A stretch of DNA of 64,000 bases from Wenzhouxiangella marina (GCF_001187785.1 NZ_CP012154.1:2288501-2352500), one strand, 5' to 3'. Shown: positions 34,876 to 46,698, counted from the first letter of the stretch. Numbers and translations are program-made. Notes: generated by a model not told the origin, from the sequence alone.

Positions 34876-35921
34876 CCACCCTACCCTGGCACGACCCGAG
34901 CCGAGTGGATCGACTGCTCGCGGCCCTCGAACAGCGCATCCTGCTGCTCGATGGCGCCATGGGCACCATGATCCAGCAGGCCCGACTCACCGAGGCCGAC
35001 TACCGTGGCAAGCGCTTCGCCGACCACGACCAGGATCTGCAGGGCAACAACGACCTGCTCGTCCTCACCCGGCCCGAACTGATCGCCGACATCCACCGCC
35101 GATTCCTGGAGGTCGGCTGCGATCTGATCGAAACCAACACCTTCAATGCCAATCGGATCAGCCAGGCCGATTACGGACTCGAAGACTGCTCCGAGGAACT
35201 CAATCGGGCAGCGGCGGAACTGGCCAGGGAGTGCACGCGCGACTTCGAAGGGAGGGATCCCGAACGACCACGCTTCGTGGTCGGCATCCTCGGCCCGACG
35301 AACCGGACGGCGTCGATCTCGCCCGACGTTTCCAACCCCGGCTATCGCAACGTCGACTTCGAGACCCTGGCTCAGGCCTATGGGGAAGCGGTTCGGGGTC
35401 TGCTGGACGGCGGTGCGGATCTGCTCATGATCGAGACCGTGTTCGATACGCTCAACGCCAAGGCCGCCATCTTCGCCGTCCAGGATGAGTTCGAGCGTCG
35501 TGGGGCACGCTGGCCGCTGATGATTTCAGGCACCATTACCGATGCCAGCGGCCGGACGCTATCGGGCCAGACGGCCGAGGCCTTCTATTACTCGATCTGC
35601 CACGCCCAGCCCCTTGCGGTGGGCTTCAACTGCGCCCTGGGCGCCGATCAGCTCGAGCCCCACGTCGAAGCGCTGGCCCGGGTGGCCGAGTGCCTGGTCT
35701 CCGCCCATCCCAACGCCGGCCTGCCGAATGAGTTCGGTGAATACGATGAAAGCCCGGCGGCCATGGCCGAGGTGATCGAGCGCTATGCCCGCGATGGCCT
35801 GATCAACATCATCGGCGGCTGCTGCGGCACCACCCCGGAGCACCTGGCCGCCATCGCCCGAGCGGTTGCCGGCCATTCGCCCCGCCCGTTCCCGACGGCC
35901 CTGGCCCGAACCGAAGACTGA
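34872..35921 (+). CDS. metH: Methionine synthase, homocysteine-binding half (split MetH, first part)
   Basis: This 349-residue protein is the homocysteine S-methyltransferase barrel that forms the N-terminal module of cobalamin-dependent methionine synthase. It has [32 protein letters not shown], and the three zinc cysteines: Cys254 (GFNCALG), Cys317 and Cys318 (GGCCGTT). The rest of MetH is encoded by the next gene after an 8-bp gap, in a different frame, with its own start. Similar two-gene MetH occurs in Xanthomonadales. Translation is coupled to the ArsR-methyltransferase (ATGA). Confidence 0.95.
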   Translation: MTTLPWHDPSRVDRLLAALEQRILLLDGAMGTMIQQARLTEADYRGKRFADHDQDLQGNNDLLVLTRPELIADIHRRFLEVGCDLIETNTFNANRISQADYGLEDCSEELNRAAAELARECTRDFEGRDPERPRFVVGILGPTNRTASISPDVSNPGYRNVDFETLAQAYGEAVRGLLDGGADLLMIETVFDTLNAKAAIFAVQDEFERRGARWPLMISGTITDASGRTLSGQTAEAFYYSICHAQPLAVGFNCALGADQLEPHVEALARVAECLVSAHPNAGLPNEFGEYDESPAAMAEVIERYARDGLINIIGGCCGTTPEHLAAIARAVAGHSPRPFPTALARTED

Positions 35922-35929
35922 CGGACTCC

Positions 35930-38602
<2,673 letters not shown>

Positions 38603-38608
38603 GCAGGA

Positions 38609-39187
38609 TTACCAGATCAGATCGTCTGGAACCGGCGGGTAGTGTGAGCCATCGTCTTCCGGCTCCTTGGGGCTGAGATCCGGCACCAGATCCTCGGCGA
38701 TCTCACGATAGGCCGAAAGCGTGTCCAGATCGATCAGCAGGTAGGATCCGCGCAGATTGACGACGCCGATTTCGCCCGCGTTGAGCTGGGCCCGCTGTTC
38801 GGGCGTGCACAGCACGCGTCGGATCCGCCCCAGGTGCTCGAAGTAACGCGGTTCCTCGGCATCCTTGCGATTCAGGGTCTTGCCACGCACCAGCTCGTCG
38901 AGCTGCTCGTTGCGCTTGCGCCGGGCTTCCTGCGCGGCCACGCGAGCCTTCTTGCGATCTTCCTTTTCGCGCTTCTCGGCCTGCTCGCGCGCCTTGTAGG
39001 CCCGCTCGAGGTCGGAGGCGCCGCCCGATTTGCCCGACGACTTGCGACCACGCGACTGCTTCGCGGGCCGACCCTTGGCGTTCCCCGGCCCGGAACGCGC
39101 AGCGCCGGGACGATCCCGGCGCTGCGTTCTGGCCTGGGATTCATCCGCCAGCCCTGCCTTGAGCAGAGCGTCCTGCAGTGAACCCAT
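38609..39187 (-). CDS. DUF2058 family nucleoid-associated-like protein (YaiL-like)
   Basis: This 192-residue protein begins SLQDALLKAGLADESQA, the usual DUF2058 opening. It has a highly charged Lys/Arg/Glu coiled-coil centre (about residues 35-100), and a C-terminal RRVLCTPEQRAQLNAGEIGVVNLRGSYLLI. The family is annotated as nucleoprotein/polynucleotide-associated, but function is poorly known. It lies 15 bp downstream of the FKBP gene on the same strand and is probably co-transcribed. Confidence 0.88.
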   Translation of the reverse strand: MGSLQDALLKAGLADESQARTQRRDRPGAARSGPGNAKGRPAKQSRGRKSSGKSGGASDLERAYKAREQAEKREKEDRKKARVAAQEARRKRNEQLDELVRGKTLNRKDAEEPRYFEHLGRIRRVLCTPEQRAQLNAGEIGVVNLRGSYLLIDLDTLSAYREIAEDLVPDLSPKEPEDDGSHYPPVPDDLIW

Positions 39188-39202
39188 CTGCGGATACCCT
39201 TG

Positions 39203-39898
39203 TCAGTCGCCGCTGTCGACCGAGATCAACTCGACTTCGAAGATCAGCGTCGAATTCGGGCCGATCGGACCCGGACGCCCCTGCTCACCGTAGGCCAGGT
39301 CGGACGGAATGAAGAATTCGTACTTGGCGCCTTCGGACATCAGCTGAACGCCTTCGGTCCAGCCAGGAATGACCTGGTTGAGGGCGAAGGTGGCCGGCTG
39401 GCCACGGTTGTAGGAGCTGTCGAACTCGGTACCGTTGAGCAGGCTGCCGCGGTAGTGCACGGTGACCGTGTCGGTGGCTGCCGGGCTGGCGCCCTCGCCT
39501 TCTTCGATCACCCGGTACTGCAGACCGGATTCGGTCTCCATCACGCCCTCACGCTCGCGGTTCTGCGCCAGAAAGGCCTGGCCTTCTTCCAGGTTGCGGG
39601 CCGCGTCCTGGGCACGCTGATCGGCCAGCTCCTGCTGGCGACGCTGCATGAACGCGTCCCGCTCGGCCAGCGCTTCTTCCGGCGTCAGCCGGGTTTCCTC
39701 ACCGTTGTAGGTCGCGCGCAGCGCTTCCACCAGCAGATCGAGGTTCAGTTCCAGACCCTGATCCGACAGGGAGTTGCCGATGTCCATGCCCACGGTGTAG
39801 CTGAGCCGGTCCATGTCGGACTCCAGCTCCTGAGCGAGAACCGGGGCGGTCGCGACGGTGGCCACCAGCGCGGCGGCGATGAAACGGGGGGTACGCAT
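39203..39898 (-). CDS. FKBP-type peptidyl-prolyl cis-trans isomerase, exported (FkpA/Mip-like)
   Basis: This 231-residue protein has a signal peptide with cleavage near APVLAQ, an N-terminal helical dimerisation domain (SYTVGMDIGNSLSDQGLELN to about residue 115), and a C-terminal FKBP domain with GSLLNGTEFDSSYNRGQPATFALNQVIPGW and the final TLIFEVELISV. It would act as a periplasmic folding catalyst and chaperone. The length and two-domain arrangement match FkpA and Mip. Confidence 0.94.
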   Translation of the reverse strand: MRTPRFIAAALVATVATAPVLAQELESDMDRLSYTVGMDIGNSLSDQGLELNLDLLVEALRATYNGEETRLTPEEALAERDAFMQRRQQELADQRAQDAARNLEEGQAFLAQNREREGVMETESGLQYRVIEEGEGASPAATDTVTVHYRGSLLNGTEFDSSYNRGQPATFALNQVIPGWTEGVQLMSEGAKYEFFIPSDLAYGEQGRPGPIGPNSTLIFEVELISVDSGD

Positions 39899-40045
39899 GA
39901 GAAATCTTCTCCTGGGTAAAGCGATGAATGAAATTACGAACGCAGGCTAGGACCATCGCCTCGGGGCAATGGTTCAAACGCCTCATGGTAGCAGATCGAA
40001 TCGACCGCTTCAGAGGGCCCGGGCCAGGGAATCGACAAAAATCAC

Positions 40046-40074
40046 TTGACTCTGTATGGGTGTTTTACTAGACT
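40046..40074 (+). promoter_or_regulatory. Sigma-70 promoter of the YtrA/ABC operon
   Basis: TTGACT (40046-40051) and TAGACT (40069-40074) are separated by exactly 17 bp. It lies 34 bp before the first gene of the operon and is overlapped by the operator at 40059-40082. Confidence 0.72.
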
Positions 40075-40082
40075 AGTACACC
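40059..40082 (+). promoter_or_regulatory. GGTG-N16-CACC palindrome, probable YtrA operator
   Basis: GGTGT at 40059-40063 and ACACC at 40078-40082 frame an imperfect dyad (8 of 12 positions match). The exact form GGTG-N16-CACC is one I recall being reported for the YtrA regulator of Xanthomonas citri; I could not verify this here. It covers the -10 hexamer, so bound repressor would shut the operon encoding the regulator itself. Confidence 0.65.
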
Positions 40083-40107
40083 AACACGATCAAACACGGA
40101 GGCGACC

Positions 40108-40413
40108 ATGCTCCCCATCGTCAAGCGCAAGACCCTCGAAGTGCCGCACGGACTGGCTGCCCTTGCCGCCGCTGTCTGCCTGGTGCTGGCGTTTGCAACG
40201 GACTTCTCCGAACGCGAGGAGCACCTCCGTGCCGACATCGATGCGACGCCGGCCACCGAGTTGAGCGCCGCGCACGCCGCCAACCTGCACGATAGCGGTG
40301 GCAGTGCGGCCGAGGCCACGCGCAAGCCGGGCAACGATGCACGGCCAACAGGCAGCTCGACGTCGAGCGCGAGTCCCGGCGGTCTGCTGAGTTTCTTCGG
40401 GCTGCCGCGATAG
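40108..40413 (+). CDS. Hypothetical small single-pass membrane protein
   Basis: This 101-residue protein has one hydrophobic segment (about residues 13-29, HGLAALAAAVCLVLAFA) followed by an Ala/Ser/Gly-rich, probably periplasmic tail ending GLLSFFGLPR. It could be a membrane-anchored or exported peptide. The start has an excellent ribosome site (GGAGG seven bases before). It is the first gene of the operon with the GntR regulator and ABC transporter, which suggests a link to whatever the transporter handles. I do not recognise the family. Confidence 0.6.
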   Translation: MLPIVKRKTLEVPHGLAALAAAVCLVLAFATDFSEREEHLRADIDATPATELSAAHAANLHDSGGSAAEATRKPGNDARPTGSSTSSASPGGLLSFFGLPR

Positions 40414-40423
40414 ATCCTCGTCG

Positions 40424-40798
40424 ATGAGCGCGCACTGGGACGACAACCAGCCGATCTACTGGCAGCTGCGGGAAAAGACCGTGGCTGCCATTCTGGACGG
40501 CACCCTGCCCGAGGGCCAGCCCCTGCCGTCGGTTCGCCAGGTCGCCGTCGACTTCCAGATCAACCCCCTGACCGTCTCCAAGGCCTACCAGTCCCTGGTC
40601 GACGATCAGCTGGTCGACAAGCGGCGTGGCGTGGGCATGTTCGTCCGCGAGGGTGCGCGCGAACAACTGCTCGCCACCGAGCGCGAGAAATTCCTGACCG
40701 AAGAGTGGCCGCGACTGGCCGCAAGAATCGAACAACTGGGCCTGAGCCTGCATGACTTGATCGAGGCACCTGCGAAGAGGGACGAAAAGGCATCATGA
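40424..40798 (+). CDS. GntR-family transcriptional regulator, YtrA subfamily
   Basis: This 124-residue regulator has a GntR winged helix (QPIYWQLREKTVAAILDGTLPEG, then SVRQVAVDFQINPLTVSKAYQSLVDD) and only a short helical tail for dimerisation, the mark of the YtrA subfamily. Such proteins repress operons for ABC transporters and are induced by cell-envelope stress or peptide antibiotics in other bacteria. The palindrome over the operon promoter is its likely site. The stop overlaps the ATPase start (ATGA at 40795-40798). Confidence 0.92.
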   Translation: MSAHWDDNQPIYWQLREKTVAAILDGTLPEGQPLPSVRQVAVDFQINPLTVSKAYQSLVDDQLVDKRRGVGMFVREGAREQLLATEREKFLTEEWPRLAARIEQLGLSLHDLIEAPAKRDEKAS

Positions 40799-41676
40799 CT
40801 TCCACCATTCGAGCACGAAACCTGAGCCGAAGCTTCGGCAAGACACGCGCGCTGGACGGCATCGACCTGGACATTCCGTCTGGCCGCATCGTGGGCCTGA
40901 TCGGCCCCAACGGCGCCGGCAAGACGACGGCCCTCAAGGCCATCCTGGGGCTGGGCCGCTACGACGGCGAGCTGGAGGTGCTGGGACTGGACCCCTCGCA
41001 CTCCCGCGACCGCCTGATGCAGGACGTCTGCTTCATCGCCGACGTCGCGGTGCTGCCTCGCTGGGCCCGCGTGAAGCACATCATCCAGCTGACCGAGGAT
41101 CTGCATCCGCGCTTCTCCCGCGAGCGCTGCATGTATTACCTGAACAACACCAAGATCAAGATGGATGCCAAGGTCAAGGCCCTCTCCAAGGGCATGGTCG
41201 TGCAGCTCCATCTGGCCCTGGTCATGGCCATCGACGCCAAACTCCTCGTCCTCGACGAACCGACGCTGGGCCTCGACATCCTGTTCCGCAAGCGCTTCTA
41301 CTCGAACCTCCTGAACGAGTATTTCGATGAAGAGCGCACGATCGTGATCACCACCCACCAGGTGGAAGAAGTCGAGCACATCCTGACGGACCTGATCTTC
41401 ATCAAGGACGGCAAGCTGGTCCTCAACAGCACCATGGACGATATCCACGAGCGCTACACGGAAGTGATGGTGAAGGCCGACCGGGTCGACGAGGCCCGCC
41501 AGCTCGGCCCCCTGCATGAACGCGTCCTGTTCGGACGCCATATCCTGCTCTTCGACCGCGCAGACAGTGTTCGGCTGAGAGAGTTGGGGGAAATCCACAA
41601 GCCCAGCGTGGCCGACCTCTTCGTGGCCCTGATGGGCGATGAAGAAGGCGCTTGGGGCCAGGAGGACGCGGCATGA
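40795..41676 (+). CDS. ABC transporter ATP-binding protein
   Basis: This 293-residue ATPase has Walker A GPNGAGKTT (about 38-46), Walker B LLVLDEPTLGLD and the switch His in VITTHQVEEVEH. The signature region reads ALSKGMVVQLHLAL, so the canonical LSGGQ is altered to LSKGM, as in YtrB-like ATPases. It probably pairs with the next gene as an exporter controlled by the YtrA regulator. The last four bases overlap that permease gene. Confidence 0.93.
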   Translation: MTSTIRARNLSRSFGKTRALDGIDLDIPSGRIVGLIGPNGAGKTTALKAILGLGRYDGELEVLGLDPSHSRDRLMQDVCFIADVAVLPRWARVKHIIQLTEDLHPRFSRERCMYYLNNTKIKMDAKVKALSKGMVVQLHLALVMAIDAKLLVLDEPTLGLDILFRKRFYSNLLNEYFDEERTIVITTHQVEEVEHILTDLIFIKDGKLVLNSTMDDIHERYTEVMVKADRVDEARQLGPLHERVLFGRHILLFDRADSVRLRELGEIHKPSVADLFVALMGDEEGAWGQEDAA

Positions 41677-42626
41677 ACTCGCATACGGTCAAAACCCTCT
41701 GGGCCCTGATGCGCCGTGAGCTCTGGGAAAGCCCGGTCGCTTTCAAATGGACCCCCCTGGCAGTCGGCGGTTTCATCGTCTTCCTGGCGGTATTCACGCT
41801 GATCGTCGGCTCACGCCTGGATGCCGATCTGGCGTTTACCATCGACGCACTGCGGCTGTTCGCCGAACGCGACGCCGCAGAGCAACGGCTGGCCGTGACG
41901 GGCGCCCTGTTTTCGGTGTCGACCCTGTTCTTCCAGCTGATGCTGCTGGTGATCCTTTTCTATCTGTCCGGCTGCCTGTACGACGACCGGCGCGACCGCT
42001 CGATCCTGTTCTGGAAATCGCTGCCGGTCTCGGACGGCTTGACGGTCACCTCGAAGATCCTGACCGCCTGCCTGCTGGTGCCGGCCATGTTCCTGGCCGC
42101 GATCATCCTGACGCACCTGCTGCTGTTGATCATGGCCAGCGTCTTCGGCCTGTTCGCCGGCGTCAACCCCTTCACGACCTTCTGGCTGCCGGCCAGCCTG
42201 CCGCGACTGTGGACCGTGATGGCCCTGGGGCTGATCGTGCAGGCCCTGTGGCTGCTGCCGATCTACGCCTGGCTGGCCTTCTGCTCTTCCTGGGCGCCGC
42301 GCCTGCCGATCCTGATCGCCTTCGGCATCCCGGCCGGCGTCGCCCTGATCCAGCACAGCTGGTCCCTGGCTACGAGTTTCAGCCTGCCGGGAAGCAACTT
42401 CGGGCTGATGATCCTCAAGCGCCTCGGCAGCGGCGTGCTGCCCGGCAACATCAACATCAGCTTCGACGGCAAGCAGCAGGACATCGAGTTCAACGAAGAG
42501 TTGTTCATGAGCTTCGGCAACCTGCTGACCCACCTGGCCAAACCGGAGATGTGGATCGGGCTCGTCGTTGCCGCGGCCCTGCTCTTCGCCGCCATCTGGT
42601 TCCGACGGCGCGCCACGGACAACTGA
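41673..42626 (+). CDS. ABC transporter permease
   Basis: This 317-residue membrane protein has about six hydrophobic segments (for example VGGFIVFLAVFTLIVG, LMLLVILFYLSGCLY, LLVPAMFLAAIILTHLLLLIM and a C-terminal IGLVVAAALLFAAIWF). The CLYDDRRDRSILFWKSLPVSD segment is typical of ABC-2-type permeases. A large polar stretch near residues 260-290 probably faces the periplasm. It is coupled to the ATPase gene by an ATGA overlap. The transported substrate is unknown. Confidence 0.88.
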   Translation: MNSHTVKTLWALMRRELWESPVAFKWTPLAVGGFIVFLAVFTLIVGSRLDADLAFTIDALRLFAERDAAEQRLAVTGALFSVSTLFFQLMLLVILFYLSGCLYDDRRDRSILFWKSLPVSDGLTVTSKILTACLLVPAMFLAAIILTHLLLLIMASVFGLFAGVNPFTTFWLPASLPRLWTVMALGLIVQALWLLPIYAWLAFCSSWAPRLPILIAFGIPAGVALIQHSWSLATSFSLPGSNFGLMILKRLGSGVLPGNINISFDGKQQDIEFNEELFMSFGNLLTHLAKPEMWIGLVVAAALLFAAIWFRRRATDN

Positions 42627-42635
42627 GGCACTCCC

Positions 42636-42677
42636 AGCGCCGGGGCGGCTCGCTTTCCTCGAGCCGCCCCAGGCGCT
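42636..42677 (+). terminator. Very stable hairpin after the ABC operon
   Basis: GGGGCGGCTCG (42642-42652) pairs perfectly with CGAGCCGCCCC (42660-42670), and the stem extends by AGCGCC/GGCGCT with one bulged A. It starts 9 bp after the permease stop. No T-run follows, so termination would rely on stability alone or on Rho; an RNA-stabilising 3' end is also possible. Confidence 0.55.
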
Positions 42678-42732
42678 ACTATCCACGCTGGGCCCGACCC
42701 GGGTCGACTGGCAAAAGGGCAAGGGGAGCTTC

Positions 42733-43488
42733 ATGAACGACGCGACCGGCAAGACCGTCAACTTCGACATCTACGATCGCCTGCGCCGCTACGATCAACT
42801 GCTGGGCGGCGATGTCGATTTCGCCTTCCAGACCATCATCGATGCGCAGGAATTCGAGGTCGTGGGCTTCGAGGCCCTGGTCCGAGGCATCCACAAGGAA
42901 CCGGCGGCCCAGATCCTAAGCCGCATCGGTCATGCGGAGCGCTTCGATTTCGATCAGGCCTGTCGGGTTCGCGCCATCCAGGCCGCCGCGGAGTTCGGCA
43001 TCGACGCCGATCTGCACCTCAACGCCGCGTCGATCAAGCCCGGCAACGTCGATGAAGTGGTCGAGGTCACGCGACACCTCACGCGAAGGCACAAGGTCGA
43101 GCCGGAACGCATCGTCTTCGAATTGAGCAATCTCGATGCCATCGGTTCAGCGGAGGCGCTCGAACGGGTCCACGATGCCTTGAGCGGCGCGGGCTTCCGC
43201 ACCCTCGCCGACAATTTCGGCCAACGCGATGCCGATCTACGACCGCTGGCGATCTTCAGACCCGACATGATCAAGCTCGATCACCGCCTGGTCGAGCACA
43301 TCCACGAACGCCGAACAGCGCAGGCCACGGCCATGGCGGCGATCGCCTTCTGCCGCAGCCTGGGCATCGAGCCGATGGCCATGGGCGTCGAGTCCGCCGA
43401 CGAGTTCCGCTGGCTGCAGACCGCCGGCATCCGCTTCTACCAGGGCTATTTCTTCGCCCAACCGGGCATGAACAGCGATTCGGACTGA
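42733..43488 (+). CDS. EAL-domain protein with degenerate catalytic site
   Basis: This 251-residue protein is a lone EAL domain. The signature FEALVRG (residues 46-52), NAAS (Asn97), VFELSN (Glu130) and KLDH (Lys181) are kept. The DDFG motif reads DNFG (160-163) and the EGVE glutamate is Met217, so two metal-binding/catalytic positions are replaced. It is therefore probably a c-di-GMP binding or protein-interaction module rather than a phosphodiesterase. The start is backed by AAGGGGAG five bases before. No membrane segment is seen. Confidence 0.87.
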   Translation: MNDATGKTVNFDIYDRLRRYDQLLGGDVDFAFQTIIDAQEFEVVGFEALVRGIHKEPAAQILSRIGHAERFDFDQACRVRAIQAAAEFGIDADLHLNAASIKPGNVDEVVEVTRHLTRRHKVEPERIVFELSNLDAIGSAEALERVHDALSGAGFRTLADNFGQRDADLRPLAIFRPDMIKLDHRLVEHIHERRTAQATAMAAIAFCRSLGIEPMAMGVESADEFRWLQTAGIRFYQGYFFAQPGMNSDSD

Positions 43489-43548
43489 GCCCGGTACCAA
43501 GAACATGACTTCTGGCCGGTGAGCCTTCACGGCAGGTCCATTAAAGTA

Positions 43549-43558
43549 ACGGCGCCGT
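43549..43558. promoter_or_regulatory. 10-bp perfect palindrome in the amidohydrolase promoter region
   Basis: ACGGCGCCGT lies 25 bp before the first amidohydrolase start, just after a -10-like TAAAGT (43542-43547). Could be an operator; the evidence is only its position and symmetry. Confidence 0.25.
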
Positions 43559-43582
43559 AAACGATTTTCCGGGAGAATCCCC

Positions 43583-45193
43583 TTGCGCCTGCTCTTTTTT
43601 GCCCTGCTGTGCTGCAGCTCAGCGCTGGCCACCGATCTTCGCCAGCCAAGCCCGGACACCCACGCCCTGGTCGGCGTGCGTGTCATCACCGAACCGGGCC
43701 GCGTGCTCGAATCCGCCACCCTGGTGATCCGGGATGGGGTGATCGAGGCCGTCGGTCCCGACATCGAACCCCCACCCGACGCTCGAATCCACGAGTTCGA
43801 ACGCCAGGAGGGACAAGCCCCGATCACCGTCTATCCCGGCCTGATCGAGAGCTATCTGCCGGTCTCCGTCGAGGAAGAAGACTCTGAGTCGGATGAAGAG
43901 ACCCCGCCGGCGGGCCGTCACCCGCTGATTCGCGCCGACCAGCGGCTGTCGGCCGCCGAATGGCCGCAGGACCAGCTGGCCGCCCTGCGCGAGGCCGGCT
44001 TCACCAGCGCCCTGCTCGCCCCTGGCAACGGACTGCTCCGAGGCAGCGGACTGATCGCCAATCTCGGCGAAGGCGAGCTGAGCCACAACCTGTTGCAGCC
44101 CAGCTTCGCGCAGTTCGCGAGCTTTGCCGAGCAGCAGCGCGGCCGGGGCTTTCCCAACTCCCTGATGGGCTCGGTGGCCCTGGTTCGCCAGACCCTGGAC
44201 GACGCGCGCTGGCAGCGCCAGGCGCGTGCTGCCTGGCAGCGGAATCCGGCCCAGACGCGCCCGGACTGGCTGGAGGGCCTGGATGCCCTCGCACCCGCCC
44301 TGGCCGGTGAAACGCCGATGGTCTTCGTCGCCGGCGACATGCCGGACAGCCTGCGAATCCTCGAATTCACCGCCGATCGCGAATTCGACCTGGTGCTGGT
44401 CGGCCACGGCCAGGAATACCAGCGACCCGGCGGCCTGATCGAACGCGGGGTGCGCCACATCCTGCCGCTGAATTTCCCGGACGCCCCGGACGTCAAGGAC
44501 GCGAGCGATCGCAACGTCTCCCTCGAAGAGCTTCGCCATTGGCAGGCCGCGCCCGGCAATCCGGCGCGCCTCATCGAGGCCGGCCTGCCGGTCAGCTTCA
44601 CCACCCACGGCCTGAGCCAGCCGAAAGAGCTGTTCGCCGCCCTGAACAAGGCCATCGAGGCCGGCCTGGATGCCGACCGCGCCCTGGCGGCACTGACCAC
44701 CGAACCGGCCGCCTGGCTCGGTCTGGCCGATCGCGCCGGCCGCATCGCCGAGGGCTACATGGCCAATCTGATCCTCGTCGAGGGCGATCTGCTCGTCGAA
44801 GCCCCCAGCATCCGCTCGGTATGGATCGACGGCATCGAGCACGTCCTGGCCGCCTTCGAGCCCCCGACCGTCGATCCCGCCGGCACCTGGAGCCTGACCC
44901 TGGGGCTCGGCAGCATGGGCGATGTCGAAGCCGGCATGGTGCTGAGCGGCCCACCCAGTGGCATGAGCGGCAGCCTGAACGTGATGGGCTCGGATTCGCC
45001 CTTCTCCGACGTTCGTGTCAGCGGGGACGAGGTGATCGCCTCGATGGACGCCAGCCGCTTCGGCGGCAGCGGCACGATCACGATCCGCATCACCATCGAC
45101 GGTGACCGGGCCCGAGGCAATGGCAACGGGCCCTATGGAGAATTCACCGTGCGCGGCCAGCGCACCGGCATCCCGGACGAGGAGATCCTGTGA
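43583..45193 (+). CDS. Exported amidohydrolase-family protein (lacks HxH metal motif)
   Basis: This 536-residue protein begins with a signal peptide (LLFFALLCCSSALA) and has the amidohydrolase composite: an N-terminal beta-sandwich (GVRVITEPGRVLESATLVIRDGVIEAVG), a barrel-like centre and the closing RIAEGYMANLILVEGDLL strand. At the place of the usual PGxIDxHxH it reads YPGLIESYLP, so the first metal ligands are missing. About 90 extra C-terminal residues form a Gly/Ser-rich beta domain. The start is TTG at 43583, as no ATG gives the signal peptide and GGGAG sits just upstream. Its stop overlaps the next gene start (TGATG). It may be a partner rather than an active hydrolase. Confidence 0.82.
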   Translation: MRLLFFALLCCSSALATDLRQPSPDTHALVGVRVITEPGRVLESATLVIRDGVIEAVGPDIEPPPDARIHEFERQEGQAPITVYPGLIESYLPVSVEEEDSESDEETPPAGRHPLIRADQRLSAAEWPQDQLAALREAGFTSALLAPGNGLLRGSGLIANLGEGELSHNLLQPSFAQFASFAEQQRGRGFPNSLMGSVALVRQTLDDARWQRQARAAWQRNPAQTRPDWLEGLDALAPALAGETPMVFVAGDMPDSLRILEFTADREFDLVLVGHGQEYQRPGGLIERGVRHILPLNFPDAPDVKDASDRNVSLEELRHWQAAPGNPARLIEAGLPVSFTTHGLSQPKELFAALNKAIEAGLDADRALAALTTEPAAWLGLADRAGRIAEGYMANLILVEGDLLVEAPSIRSVWIDGIEHVLAAFEPPTVDPAGTWSLTLGLGSMGDVEAGMVLSGPPSGMSGSLNVMGSDSPFSDVRVSGDEVIASMDASRFGGSGTITIRITIDGDRARGNGNGPYGEFTVRGQRTGIPDEEIL

Positions 45194-46698
45194 TGATCAG
45201 ACAAGCGATACTGAGCGCCGCCGTCGCCCTGTTCGGCCTCTGGAGTGGCCTGAGCCACGCGCAGTGGACGCCGGACATCGAGGCCTGGAACAGCCCGCAG
45301 CCCGAGCAGGTCGACGCCGTGGTCTTCCGCAACGCCACGGTCTGGACCGCGGACGAGGCCGGCGTGCTGGAGAACACCGACCTGCTGGTGCGCAACGGTC
45401 GCATCGAAGCGATCGGCAGCGAACTGCGTGCACCCCGAGACGCGATGGAGATCGACGCCACGGGCATGCATCTCACCCCCGGCATCATCGATGCACACTC
45501 GCATTCGGCGATCCTCGGCGGGGTCAACGAGGCCTCACGGATCAGCACCGCCGACGTGCGCATCCGCGACGTGATCGACCCTGAATCGATCAACATCTAC
45601 CGCCAGCTGGCCGGTGGCGTGACCGCCATCAACCTCCTGCACGGCTCGGCCAATGCGATCGGCGGCCAGATGGCCGTGATCAAGATGCGCTGGGGCGCGG
45701 AACCGGATGAACTGGTCATCGATACCGCACCGCCGGGGATCAAGTTCGCACTCGGCGAGAACCCCAAGCAGAGCAACTGGAGCAATGACACGCCCCGCTA
45801 TCCGCGCACGCGTCAGGGCGTGGCCCAGATCATCCGCGAGAAGTTCCAGCAGGCCGCCGACTACCAGCGTGCCATGGACGATGCACCGCGAGGCCGGGCC
45901 GCCCGAGATCGCGTCCCGCCCCGCCCCGATCACGAGCTGGAGGCCATCGCCGAGATCATCAATGGCGAGCGAGACGTCCACTCCCACGCCTACCGGGCCG
46001 ACGAAATGCTCGCCCTGATGCGGATCGCCGAGGACTTCGACTTCACGATCCGCACCTTCCAGCACGTCCTGGAGGGCTACAAGATCGCACCCCAGATGGC
46101 CGAACACGGGGTCGGTGGCTCGACCTTCATCGACTGGTGGGCCTTCAAGTACGAGGCGCGGGACGCCATCGCCTTCAACCCGGCACTGATGAACGAATCC
46201 GGTGTACTGACCGGCCTGCACTCCGACGATTCCGAGCTGGCCCGTCGGATGAACCTGGAAGCCGCCAAGGCGGTGCGTTACGGCGGGGTCGACGAACACG
46301 AGGCCCTGATGATGATCACCGCCAACCCCGCCCGTCAGCTGGGCATCGGCGATCGGACCGGCCGGCTGGCCGAAGGCCTCGACGCCGATCTGGTGCTCTG
46401 GAACGGCCATCCCCTGTCGGTCTACTCGCGCGTGGAGCAGACCTGGGTCGATGGGCGCCGATACTTCGACCGTGAAGCCGATCAGCGCATGCGCGAGGCC
46501 CTGGCGGCCGAACGCGAACAGCTGATGGCCCTGGTCCTGGCCGAAGGTGAAGCGAGCGACAGCGACGAAGGCGCCTCGACCGACGCTGACGACGCCCCGG
46601 AGTTGCTTGCGCAACACCCGGCGCACGCCAGCTACCTGACCGGCTACCGCCCCTCCGAACTTGCCTACGATGAATTCTGCCATGCTCATGAACACTAA
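45193..46698 (+). CDS. Exported amidohydrolase (imidazolonepropionase-like)
   Basis: This 501-residue protein has a signal peptide (AAVALFGLWSGLSHAQ) and a complete metal-dependent amidohydrolase pattern. The HxH ligands are in TPGIIDAHSHS; VHSHAYRADE and TFQHVLEGYK supply later ligands; and LHSDDSELARR holds the terminal Asp. NPARQLGIGDRTGRLAEGLDADLVLWNGHPL is the classic C-terminal closing region. Periplasmic enzymes of this group cleave dipeptides or cyclic amides; the substrate here is unknown. I place the start at ATG 45193, overlapping the previous stop by one base; GTG 45190 is possible. Confidence 0.9.
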   Translation: MIRQAILSAAVALFGLWSGLSHAQWTPDIEAWNSPQPEQVDAVVFRNATVWTADEAGVLENTDLLVRNGRIEAIGSELRAPRDAMEIDATGMHLTPGIIDAHSHSAILGGVNEASRISTADVRIRDVIDPESINIYRQLAGGVTAINLLHGSANAIGGQMAVIKMRWGAEPDELVIDTAPPGIKFALGENPKQSNWSNDTPRYPRTRQGVAQIIREKFQQAADYQRAMDDAPRGRAARDRVPPRPDHELEAIAEIINGERDVHSHAYRADEMLALMRIAEDFDFTIRTFQHVLEGYKIAPQMAEHGVGGSTFIDWWAFKYEARDAIAFNPALMNESGVLTGLHSDDSELARRMNLEAAKAVRYGGVDEHEALMMITANPARQLGIGDRTGRLAEGLDADLVLWNGHPLSVYSRVEQTWVDGRRYFDREADQRMREALAAEREQLMALVLAEGEASDSDEGASTDADDAPELLAQHPAHASYLTGYRPSELAYDEFCHAHEH

